NCBI GenBank assembly: GCA_002340355.1
Contig: DDLX01000027.1
Span: 62,001-126,000 of the forward strand
Length of the DNA stretch: 64,000 bases
Direction: 5' to 3'
Source of the DNA: Cytophagales bacterium UBA2561
Lineage (GTDB): Bacteria; Bacteroidota; Bacteroidia; Cytophagales; Thermoflexibacteraceae
The notes beneath the pieces are model-generated. The model did not search any database and was not told the DNA's origin. It worked only from the letters and a program-made list of their open reading frames with translations. The position numbers and the translations under genes were made by a program. Shown one piece after another: positions 7,471-15,229 of the stretch. Positions within the stretch are counted from its first letter, which is position 1. Every line of letters starts with the position of its first letter.

Positions 7471-8694
7471 ATGAAAGCATACACTTCAAAAATAACTATT
7501 TTTATCTTTAGTTTATGGGGATTAACAGCCTGTAAATCCGATAATAATGAGGAAACAGTACCTAATATTCCTCCCAAACGAGGACAAATTATTGAAACAT
7601 CGTTCATTCAAAAATTATCTGCAGATAATATTACTGCTCTTTTGACACTACTAGACACCAGTCAGGATTTTACGAAAGAATTAACTTATTCTTATGATGT
7701 TTCACTTTATAAAATCATCTACCAAACTATTGATATTCAAGGAAATTTTACACCTGCTTCAGGATTGGTAGTCATTCCTGAAAATGTCACAGATGCATCA
7801 CTGGTTAGTTATCAACATGGTGCAACAATGACAAAAACAGATGTTCCTTCGCAACGTTCATTAGAGCATTTTTTTGGAGTTATATTCGGAACAGAAGGCT
7901 ACGTGACGGCTTTGCCTGACTATTTAGGGCTGGGAGATAGTCCTGTTTTTCATCCATTTGTTCATGCAGAAACCGAAGCTTCTGCCACAATTGATATGAT
8001 GCGGGCTACTCGGAATTTTTGTTCGGAAAATCATGTATCGCTTAATGGAGAAGTTTTTCTGGCAGGTTATTCACAAGGTGGGCATGCAACTATGGCAACC
8101 ATTCGGGACATTGAACTCAACTTAACAGAAGAATTTCAAGTAAGAGCAGTCGCTTCTGGAGGTGCGCCATTAGATATATCGACCACTCAACGGCTCTTTT
8201 TGATGCGAAATGAACCTTATTCTTTTTCTGAATTATTACCCTATGTAATTTATGCTTATGATGAAATCTATGATTTATTTCAAAGTCCAGATGAAGTTTT
8301 TGTTAGCCCTTACGACGAAAATTTAAAGAAATATTTTACACCCGAAATGCCCTTTACTTTTGATGATATTGCTTTAGAAATGCCAACCTCTGGTATTGCC
8401 AAAGAATTACTACAACCTACTTATTTAGAAGCATTTGAATCTGACGAAAATCACCCACTTCGTGTAGCCATGAAACAAAATGATGTCTATGATTTTAAGG
8501 TTAATGTACCTGTAAAAATTTGTCACTGTGAAGCCGACGAAGTAATTACAATAAAACATGCTCAAATAACTACTGAGACCTTACAAAAACACGGAACCGA
8601 CGTAACTTTAATTGATCCTGCTCCTCAAGCCAATCACCGCACTTGTGCAACTTACAGTATGCGAGAAACTCTAAAGTGGTTTCAGCAATTTTAG
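7471..8694 (+). CDS. Secreted alpha/beta-hydrolase lipoprotein (lipase/esterase-like)
   Basis: The protein has 407 residues. The N-terminus MKAYTSKITIFIFSLWGLTAC is a lipoprotein signal with lipobox LTAC (lipid-modified Cys21). The alpha/beta-hydrolase nucleophile elbow GYSQGG carries Ser201. A plausible acid is Asp356 in EADE and a plausible base is His389 in the ANHRTC context. The order of blocks, including GTEGYVTALPDYLGLGDS, resembles secretory lipases, which hydrolyse ester bonds of acylglycerols or small esters. It probably sits on the envelope or outer surface; the substrate is unknown. It is convergent with the next gene and has no operon partner. Confidence 0.82.
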   Translation: MKAYTSKITIFIFSLWGLTACKSDNNEETVPNIPPKRGQIIETSFIQKLSADNITALLTLLDTSQDFTKELTYSYDVSLYKIIYQTIDIQGNFTPASGLVVIPENVTDASLVSYQHGATMTKTDVPSQRSLEHFFGVIFGTEGYVTALPDYLGLGDSPVFHPFVHAETEASATIDMMRATRNFCSENHVSLNGEVFLAGYSQGGHATMATIRDIELNLTEEFQVRAVASGGAPLDISTTQRLFLMRNEPYSFSELLPYVIYAYDEIYDLFQSPDEVFVSPYDENLKKYFTPEMPFTFDDIALEMPTSGIAKELLQPTYLEAFESDENHPLRVAMKQNDVYDFKVNVPVKICHCEADEVITIKHAQITTETLQKHGTDVTLIDPAPQANHRTCATYSMRETLKWFQQF

Positions 8695-8739
8695 TATTAT
8701 AAGCACCTGATTAAGCAGATTTTTTAATAAAATAAAGAT

Positions 8740-10179
8740 TTAGTCTAAGTGATTAAATCCAGATTTCGGAATCGAAAGACGAGAAAGTCCTGTTCTAATT
8801 TTGCGATGATGAGCTTTGTGTTTTGATTTCTTGGACTTTTTTTGGGTTGTTTTTTTCTTGGTATTGGTCTTTTTTATTTTCTCACTTTTATCTAAAAGTA
8901 CTAGCATAGCCACCAAATAAAACGGCATCATAGGAATTTTATAACGAACTAATGCCCCAAAATTTCCTGAGGCAACTCCTACCGCAAATGAAAATGCTAA
9001 AGAAAATACCAAAGATGCTGCTACAAGTGGCTCAGCAATAATAAGTCGAAATATCCGAAATGGATTAGCTCTAGTAAATACTCGTAAGGTCAATAATAAA
9101 AATCCAAATGCTTCTAAAGCAGACAATAAACGAACAGGATTGAAGCCTGCTTCCCAAGGAAATGGACGAAATAAGGCAACGACTACTGCTTGTGGAATGT
9201 ACTTCAGAAGTCCTGTTAAAGTTCCATCATATTCACCAATATCATAACTTCCACCTTCAGTACTAATACTCCGCAAATATTTTGAGGTTACGGTTGTTTT
9301 TTCCGCTAGGTTCGAAAAACTATATTCTGTTCCTTGAGTAATTTGAGTAACTCCTGTAAAACCAACAAATCCTGCTCCTGCTAATAGAATTGGTGCAATA
9401 ATCATTCGTAAAAACCATGATTTAATCGAAGCATTGTAAACTAAATAAAACCAAAGCATCAAAGCAGGAATCCAACAAATTAAAATATATAATTTTATTC
9501 TATAAATAAGCCAAAAACCTATTAGAATAGCAGGTATAGTAAAAGGAAGGTGTTTGCGTTTGATAATCCCAAAATAAAAACCATAAAAAGAAAGCCCCAA
9601 TGCACCAAAGGTTATGGTATCTTTCATTAATCCCGACCCCCAAAACACTACTGAGGGAATAAAAAAGCAGATCAGAAGCAGCTTTCTACGTATTCGAGGA
9701 TAAACATCTGCAAATGTTTTGTACATCAAAGCCGTTCCTATAAAACTGAAACAAGAAAAAATGAGTGCTTTAATGGAATATGTTTCTACAGTAAGCCACT
9801 CAATCAGTCCCACGATTCGAATTAAGAAATAGGTACGTTCATCTTGTTTTTGGACAAAGATATTGTGCTTTGTATAATGATATAAATGAGCATCTTGCTC
9901 TGCAATACTATGGGTTATAATACCAATAAAAGCATCAAAATCAAAATCGGCAATTAAAGCAATTTGATGCCCTACAATATGATAACTAATCGTATCACCG
10001 CCCCCATAATAAAAGGTGTAAATAGCTCCTAAAGCCAATGCACCAACAAACTTTGAATATAAAGCCCAGCCATAATATTTATGTAAATAATAGTCTCGTA
10101 TAGCTCCTCGAAAAACAAAGGCAACTATAGTAGCTAGTAAAATAAAAACAGGAGCCTCAAAGTAATCATGAACATTCAT
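8740..10179 (-). CDS. Polytopic membrane protein with lysine-rich tail, unknown function
   Basis: The protein has 479 residues with about ten hydrophobic segments spread over residues 10-425. The C-terminal tail of about 50 residues is extremely basic (runs of KKT, KKS and KHKAHHRK). Two glycine-rich turns, TFYYGGGDTISYH (about 56-68) and a long soluble loop at about 265-320, interrupt the helices. I do not recognise a characterised family. The topology resembles membrane glycosyltransferases or polymerases, but no catalytic motif is evident. Its start at 10179 precedes a short gap to the moeB-like gene on the same strand. Confidence 0.75.
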   Translation of the reverse strand: MNVHDYFEAPVFILLATIVAFVFRGAIRDYYLHKYYGWALYSKFVGALALGAIYTFYYGGGDTISYHIVGHQIALIADFDFDAFIGIITHSIAEQDAHLYHYTKHNIFVQKQDERTYFLIRIVGLIEWLTVETYSIKALIFSCFSFIGTALMYKTFADVYPRIRRKLLLICFFIPSVVFWGSGLMKDTITFGALGLSFYGFYFGIIKRKHLPFTIPAILIGFWLIYRIKLYILICWIPALMLWFYLVYNASIKSWFLRMIIAPILLAGAGFVGFTGVTQITQGTEYSFSNLAEKTTVTSKYLRSISTEGGSYDIGEYDGTLTGLLKYIPQAVVVALFRPFPWEAGFNPVRLLSALEAFGFLLLTLRVFTRANPFRIFRLIIAEPLVAASLVFSLAFSFAVGVASGNFGALVRYKIPMMPFYLVAMLVLLDKSEKIKKTNTKKKTTQKKSKKSKHKAHHRKIRTGLSRLSIPKSGFNHLD

Positions 10180-10342
10180 AGTATAATCAACATAAATAAT
10201 GAAAGTAAAATTAATAAACTTTTACTAGTGAATTTCTCTTTCTTTATTCGGGAAATGATAATAACATTAACATTTAAACTACTTATAGGTAAAATAGCTT
10301 TTGAAAAGCTGAAAAAAGTGATAATTAGTTTCAATGGAGCAT

Positions 10343-11434
10343 CTAATCTTTCCAATTTTGTAAGCCATTTTCAAGGCTATAAAATGAAGTCTGTGGAAAA
10401 TGAGATTTTAGGATTTTAATAGCCTTTCGACTTCGGACACCTTTCTGGCAATAAACCACCGTCTTTTGATGAGGATTAATCTCAGAAAGTTCAGATTTTA
10501 GGTCATAAAGTGGAATATTTTTACCTCCAATATTATACATTTCATGCTCAATTTCCTCTCGAACATCAATTAACTGCAAATTCGTGTTTTGCTTGATTTC
10601 TTCCTGAAGTTCCATGACAGAAATTTGAGGAGTATCATTATTTATTACACTAGATTTTTTTGTACCACAAAATACCTCATAATCTACAAATTCTTTAATT
10701 TCCAGATTACTAGGATTTAAAGCAAAACGAATCGTAGAAAATTGCATTGTCAGGGCATCAAAAAGTAAAAGTTTATTCTGCAAGACTTCTCCGAGTCCAA
10801 TAATCATTTTCAGAACTTCACTAGCTTGTAAACATCCAATAATAGCAGGTAAAACACCTAAAACACCTATTTCAGCACAATTAGGCATCGTACCTACTTC
10901 GGGAGGCTCAGGAAATAAACAACGATAAGTAGCACTACCTTCGTAATTAAAAACTGAAACTTGCCCATCAAATTTAAAAATTGCGCCAAAAACTAGAGGC
11001 TTACCCAACATCACACACGCATCATTAACCAGATAACGAGTTTCAAAATTGTCCGAACCATCAACAATAATATCATAATCTTTCAAGATTTCTAACGCAT
11101 TAGTTTGATCAAGTCGTTGAGGGTATATTTTGAACTGAACAAGAGGATTTTGCAATTGTAATTTTTGATGTGCAACATCTACCTTGCGTTTGCCTATATC
11201 AGTGCTATCATACAAAATCTGACGTTGTAAATTAGATTCCTCTACTCTGTCAAAATCCAAAATACCAATAGTACCAACTCCTGCCGCTGTTAGGTATTGT
11301 AAAATTGGACAACCTAAGCCACCTGCACCAACCATCAATACACTTGCTTTCTGGAGTTTTTTTTGTCCTTCTATCCCAATTTCAGGCAAAATTAGGTGTC
11401 GCCCGTAACGTTTAAGCTCTTCTTGTGAAAACAT
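10343..11434 (-). CDS. moeB: MoeB/ThiF family adenylyltransferase fused to rhodanese domain
   Basis: Such E1-like enzymes adenylate the C-terminal glycine of a small sulfur carrier (MoaD or ThiS). Fused rhodanese domains supply persulfide sulfur for molybdopterin, thiamine or related synthesis. The protein has 363 residues. The ATP-binding GAGGLGCP lies at 37-44, NLQRQ at 68-72, the DGSDNF block at 125-130 and the conserved Cys186 in PNCAEIGVLG. The C-terminal rhodanese (about 270-363) has active-site loop VYCQKGVRS. It lacks the usual zinc cysteines: only Cys172 of the first CxxC remains and the second pair is absent. No sulfur-carrier gene is adjacent, so MoaD versus ThiS specificity is open. 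Confidence 0.85.
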   Translation of the reverse strand: MFSQEELKRYGRHLILPEIGIEGQKKLQKASVLMVGAGGLGCPILQYLTAAGVGTIGILDFDRVEESNLQRQILYDSTDIGKRKVDVAHQKLQLQNPLVQFKIYPQRLDQTNALEILKDYDIIVDGSDNFETRYLVNDACVMLGKPLVFGAIFKFDGQVSVFNYEGSATYRCLFPEPPEVGTMPNCAEIGVLGVLPAIIGCLQASEVLKMIIGLGEVLQNKLLLFDALTMQFSTIRFALNPSNLEIKEFVDYEVFCGTKKSSVINNDTPQISVMELQEEIKQNTNLQLIDVREEIEHEMYNIGGKNIPLYDLKSELSEINPHQKTVVYCQKGVRSRKAIKILKSHFPQTSFYSLENGLQNWKD

Positions 11435-11521
11435 AAAAATATAGTTATTTGGATTTGAGATTATCGGATATTAGTTCGATTATCGACACGATAAGTTTAT
11501 ATATTTATTTAACTAAAATCG

Positions 11522-11529
11522 CAAAAATA
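11522..11529 (-). promoter_or_regulatory. Candidate -7 box for the moeB-like gene
   Basis: CAAAAATA on the plus strand reads TATTTTTG on the minus strand, fitting TAnnTTTG. It lies 87 nt upstream of the start at 11434. Support is only the match and position. Confidence 0.3.
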
Positions 11530-11672
11530 ATTAGCTCTATGCCTTAATTTTTTTATCTTTACAAAATACTTTTTAAGCTTTAGAGGTTAAAAAATTCCTA
11601 AGTATTATAAGGTTACTTATATTACTTCGTTCAAACACCAATAAACAACTTAAAAATAATAAACTTGTTATA

Positions 11673-12509
11673 ATGATGCAATTACGTACTTCAGTTCTTT
11701 TTATCGTATTTTTTTTTACTTTATTTACTGTAAATTCTGAAAATCAAGAAATTACAGAAAATAAATCTATTTCTTTGGAAGGAACATGGTCACTTTATGG
11801 AGCTGCCTCTCCTTTACGATTTACAGCAGTTGAACGAACAGTTAAAAATAATAAATATTTGTATTTATTATTTCATAACTTCGAGGCTTCTGAAAAAATA
11901 GCATTTTATGAAATTAAAGGTAACCAGATCCTATTTTCTGTCAAAACCGATACAGATAAAACAATTGAAAAATTTGTATGGAAAATTATTGATAATCAGG
12001 AAAATAAACTTACAATTCAACAAATCAAAAACAGTAAAATCACAGAGCAAATATGGACTAAAGAACCTGAGTTTCCCTATGAAGTTTCGCCAAAGGATAA
12101 AGCCCTAGACGGTATCTGGAATTTAGAAACAGAAATTAATGTACAAGGAAATAAAAGTTATGAATTAAATAAATACCTCAGCAATCCTGAAAATTACCCA
12201 AAATATAACCAGTACGACACAGGAGAAGGAGGTTTCTTTATTCCACAACTATTCATTAGCCAAAAAACTGATCCCAAAACTAAGGAGTTATTTTATACCT
12301 TATCAAGTACTTATGGAGAGTTTAATGGTAATTTTGACATCACCAAAATAATGCAAGATGTTCAGGGAACATTCTTAAAATTTGAACTTCAAAATACTGA
12401 CAATCAATCTAATAAATATATTTGGTACATCTTACGCTCTGATGATGTCTTAATTTTACATGACCATACACAGCCTTTTGTTATTAAGATTTATAAACAA
12501 GAAGATTAA
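11673..12509 (+). CDS. Secreted two-repeat protein, lipocalin-like pattern, unknown function
   Basis: The protein has 278 residues with a cleavable-looking signal peptide (about 1-22; the next Met is also possible as the start). The mature part appears to be two copies of a beta-rich module. The first starts LEGTWSLYG (about residue 35) and ends in the VWKIIDN...IWTKEPE region. The second starts LDGIWNLET (about 145) and ends KYIWYILRSDDVLILHDH. G-x-W at the head of each module is typical of lipocalin/calycin barrels, which often bind small hydrophobic ligands. Family membership is not certain. It ends just before the inverted-repeat element at 12553. Confidence 0.7.
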   Translation: MMQLRTSVLFIVFFFTLFTVNSENQEITENKSISLEGTWSLYGAASPLRFTAVERTVKNNKYLYLLFHNFEASEKIAFYEIKGNQILFSVKTDTDKTIEKFVWKIIDNQENKLTIQQIKNSKITEQIWTKEPEFPYEVSPKDKALDGIWNLETEINVQGNKSYELNKYLSNPENYPKYNQYDTGEGGFFIPQLFISQKTDPKTKELFYTLSSTYGEFNGNFDITKIMQDVQGTFLKFELQNTDNQSNKYIWYILRSDDVLILHDHTQPFVIKIYKQED

Positions 12510-12552
12510 ATAAATTTAAATACTTAGTTTTGTAAATGAAAAACTAAGTATA

Positions 12553-12730
12553 AGAGGCTGTTTAAATTCTAAATAAAACATTGATAATCAATGTTTTTAC
12601 ATGAATTTCCATAAAGTAGCGTCTGCAAACGCTACTTTATGGAAATCAGCGATTTTGAGTAATGAAAGCTATTTCACTAAATAAAGTGTATTCCTTAAAG
12701 ATATTTTTCAAAAATTTTTAAACGACCTCT
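12553..12730. mobile_element. MITE-like element with terminal inverted repeats and central 18-bp hairpin
   Basis: This 178-bp stretch is bounded by AGAGGCTGTTTAAA (12553-12566) and TTTAAACGACCTCT (12717-12730), which are inverted repeats with two adjacent mismatches. In its centre is a stem with perfect arms TTTCCATAAAGTAGCGT (12606-12622) / ACGCTACTTTATGGAAA (12629-12645), plus one more A-T pair, around loop CTGCAA. No coding frame is present, so it would be non-autonomous. A clear target duplication was not found. It ends 5 bp from the copA stop codon. Confidence 0.6.
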
Positions 12731-12735
12731 AATGA

Positions 12736-15003
12736 TTAATTTAGATTTTCATATTTTAAGCGTAAACTATTGCTAACCACCGAAACCGAACTCATTGCCA
12801 TAGCCAACCCTCCTACCATTGGATTTAATAAGAATCCCGTCAAAGGATACAAAATTCCCATTGCCAAAGGAATCGCTAACACATTATAAATGAATGCCCA
12901 AAATAAATTTTGCCGAATGGTTTTCAGGACTGCTTCCGATAATTTTTTAGCCGTCAAAATACCATTCAAGTCACTATTGAGTAATGTCATTCCAGCCGAT
13001 TCTAACGCAATATCTGAGCCACCTGCCAAAGAAATTCCTACATCTGCACGAGCTAAAGCCTCCGAATCATTGATGCCATCTCCTGTCATCGCTACAATTT
13101 TACCTTGATTTTGAAGGTGTTGAATAAACTTTCCTTTTTCATCAGGTAAAACTCCTGCTTTATAATTTTTAATGCCAATTTCTTGAGCCACCTGTTGAGC
13201 TGATTTTTCATGATCTCCTGTTAACATAAAAACTTCAATCTTATTTTGATGCAATTTTTCAATAAATGAAAAGGTAGATTTTTTTATTGTATCGGCAATA
13301 GCCAAAACACCAAAAACTTCTTCTTTATCTGCAGTTAAAATTAACGTTTTTCCTTCTGCCTCAAATTCTTTAATGGCAAAATCTAAATCCGTAGGAATGG
13401 AAATTTTATTTTCATAAACAAAATTCTTATTTCCTATAAAAAATTGTTTTTCAGAGATTTTAAACTGAATCCCTTTACCTGAGATATTTTCAAAATTCGT
13501 AATTTGTATATCCTTAAAATTGTTAAAACCTGTTTCTGAAAATTGATTTTCAAAATACTGAAGAACTGCTTTAGCTAGGGGATGGTCAGATTTTGATTCT
13601 GCTAAATAGATTATCTTTTGATAAAAACTTTCTTTTTGGGTTTCTTGACATTTTCTTGAAAAAATACAATTAGTAACTTTTGGATTTCCTTCAGTAATTG
13701 TTCCCGTTTTGTCCAAAACTACTGCATCAATTTCAGCAATTTTTTGCAATTGTTCAGCATCCTTTATCAAGATTCCGAGTGAAGCTCCCCGACCAATTCC
13801 AACAGTCAGGGCGGTCGGTGTTGCCAGACCCAAAGCACAGGGGCAAGCAATAATTAAGACAGCAATAAAATTGGAAAAAGCATATGCAAATTCGCCAAAA
13901 ATCAGCCAAATTAAAAAAGTTAAGAAGGCTATTCCTAAGACAGTTGGTACAAAAATACCTGCAATTTTATCCACCATTTTCTGAATCGGAGGCTTACCCG
14001 CCTGTGCTTCCTCAACCCGTTGAATAATCCGAGCTAAAAGAGTTTCATGACCTACTTTTGTCGCCTGAATTTCCAATATTCCATTTTGATTGATTGTTCC
14101 TGCCTTCACCAAATCACCTATTTTTTTAGGGACAGGCAAAGGTTCTCCAGAAAGCATACTTTCATCTACAAATGACTGACCTACAATAACTTGACCATCT
14201 GCTGAAATTCGTTCACCTGCTTTTACCAAAATACGATCTCTTGCCTGAATTTCGCCAGAGGATTTTTCAATGGGTTGCCCCTCTTCTATTATCGTAACGG
14301 TATCGGGTTGTAATTGCATTAGTTTTTTGACCGCAAAAGAAGTCCGTGACTTAGCAGATTCTTCGGCGTATTTTCCGACCAGAATCAACGTAATAATTAC
14401 TGCTGCCGACTCATAATAAACATGTGTCAAAAGTCCATTTTTTTCGAAAAATTCGGGTAAAAAAGTAGTCAAAACACTGAATAAAAACGCTGTTCCTGTA
14501 CTCAATGCTACCAAAGTATCCATATTACTCATACCTTGCCTAGCTTGTCTAAAGGCATTTATGAAAAACTCTTTCCCACCATAGATAAGAACTGGAAGCG
14601 ATAAAGTAAATAAAATATATTCGGCAAATGGGATTTTCCAAAACATTGAAAAAATAAAAATCGGAAAGGTAAAAATACCACTGATAATCAGTCGGTTTTT
14701 GAGTTCTTTCAGACGTATTTTTTCATTCTCAAATCGCTTCGAACGATTTTTTTCAATAATTTGAAATCCCGTTTTTTGGACAGCTTTTTGTAGTTTTTTG
14801 ATAGAAATCTTCTCGGATTTGAGTGTAATCCGCGCTGAATGGTCAGGAAAACTTACGGAAACGGTTTCGATATTTTTTTGTTTCTTGAGAAAGTTTTCAA
14901 GATTGACCGCACACGAAGCACACGTCATGCCTTCAACCGTAAATTCTAACTTTTCGGCAGATTCAGACGTAGTTTTAGCATCTGTTTCCATGGCTTGTTG
15001 CAT
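12736..15003 (-). CDS. copA: Copper-translocating P-type ATPase
   Basis: This P1B-type ATPase exports Cu(I) from the cytosol across the inner membrane. The protein has 755 residues. One N-terminal HMA domain carries the metal-binding GMTCASC (C28, C31). The transport-site CPC is at 387-389 in TM6, the phosphorylated Asp431 in DKTGT, and the hinge GDGIND and the TM8 MxxSS motif follow, all intact. The CPC plus the HMA Cys pair and downstream YN / MSS residues indicate copper rather than zinc or cadmium. A second Met at codon 5 is an alternative start. The gene has its own promoter box (15019-15026). No copper regulator or chaperone is adjacent. Confidence 0.95.
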   Translation of the reverse strand: MQQAMETDAKTTSESAEKLEFTVEGMTCASCAVNLENFLKKQKNIETVSVSFPDHSARITLKSEKISIKKLQKAVQKTGFQIIEKNRSKRFENEKIRLKELKNRLIISGIFTFPIFIFSMFWKIPFAEYILFTLSLPVLIYGGKEFFINAFRQARQGMSNMDTLVALSTGTAFLFSVLTTFLPEFFEKNGLLTHVYYESAAVIITLILVGKYAEESAKSRTSFAVKKLMQLQPDTVTIIEEGQPIEKSSGEIQARDRILVKAGERISADGQVIVGQSFVDESMLSGEPLPVPKKIGDLVKAGTINQNGILEIQATKVGHETLLARIIQRVEEAQAGKPPIQKMVDKIAGIFVPTVLGIAFLTFLIWLIFGEFAYAFSNFIAVLIIACPCALGLATPTALTVGIGRGASLGILIKDAEQLQKIAEIDAVVLDKTGTITEGNPKVTNCIFSRKCQETQKESFYQKIIYLAESKSDHPLAKAVLQYFENQFSETGFNNFKDIQITNFENISGKGIQFKISEKQFFIGNKNFVYENKISIPTDLDFAIKEFEAEGKTLILTADKEEVFGVLAIADTIKKSTFSFIEKLHQNKIEVFMLTGDHEKSAQQVAQEIGIKNYKAGVLPDEKGKFIQHLQNQGKIVAMTGDGINDSEALARADVGISLAGGSDIALESAGMTLLNSDLNGILTAKKLSEAVLKTIRQNLFWAFIYNVLAIPLAMGILYPLTGFLLNPMVGGLAMAMSSVSVVSNSLRLKYENLN

Positions 15004-15018
15004 TTTCTTTTTTTAGGG

Positions 15019-15026
15019 CAAAGATA
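15019..15026 (-). promoter_or_regulatory. copA promoter -7 box
   Basis: CAAAGATA on the plus strand is TATCTTTG on the minus strand, an exact TAnnTTTG match ending 15 nt before the copA start. It implies a very short leader. Confidence 0.6.
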
Positions 15027-15229
15027 AGATTTTAGCATGATTCTTTCAAAGTGATTTTTACATGAGGTCATTGGACACAATAATTCGTAACTATTACTTA
15101 ACTCTCCAAAATTTTAAAATTCTTGGGTAGTTAAAATATTAATTATCAGCAAATTACAATCTCATAAAATTATATTAACAAAAGCTCACAAATTATTGTA
15201 GACAAAAAATTTAATAAAAATTGTAAATA

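Noticed and set aside
10168..10419. An 83-codon plus-strand ORF between the membrane protein and moeB-like genes
   Set aside because: It overlaps the start of one gene and the end of the other on the opposite strand, has low complexity and no recognisable motifs.
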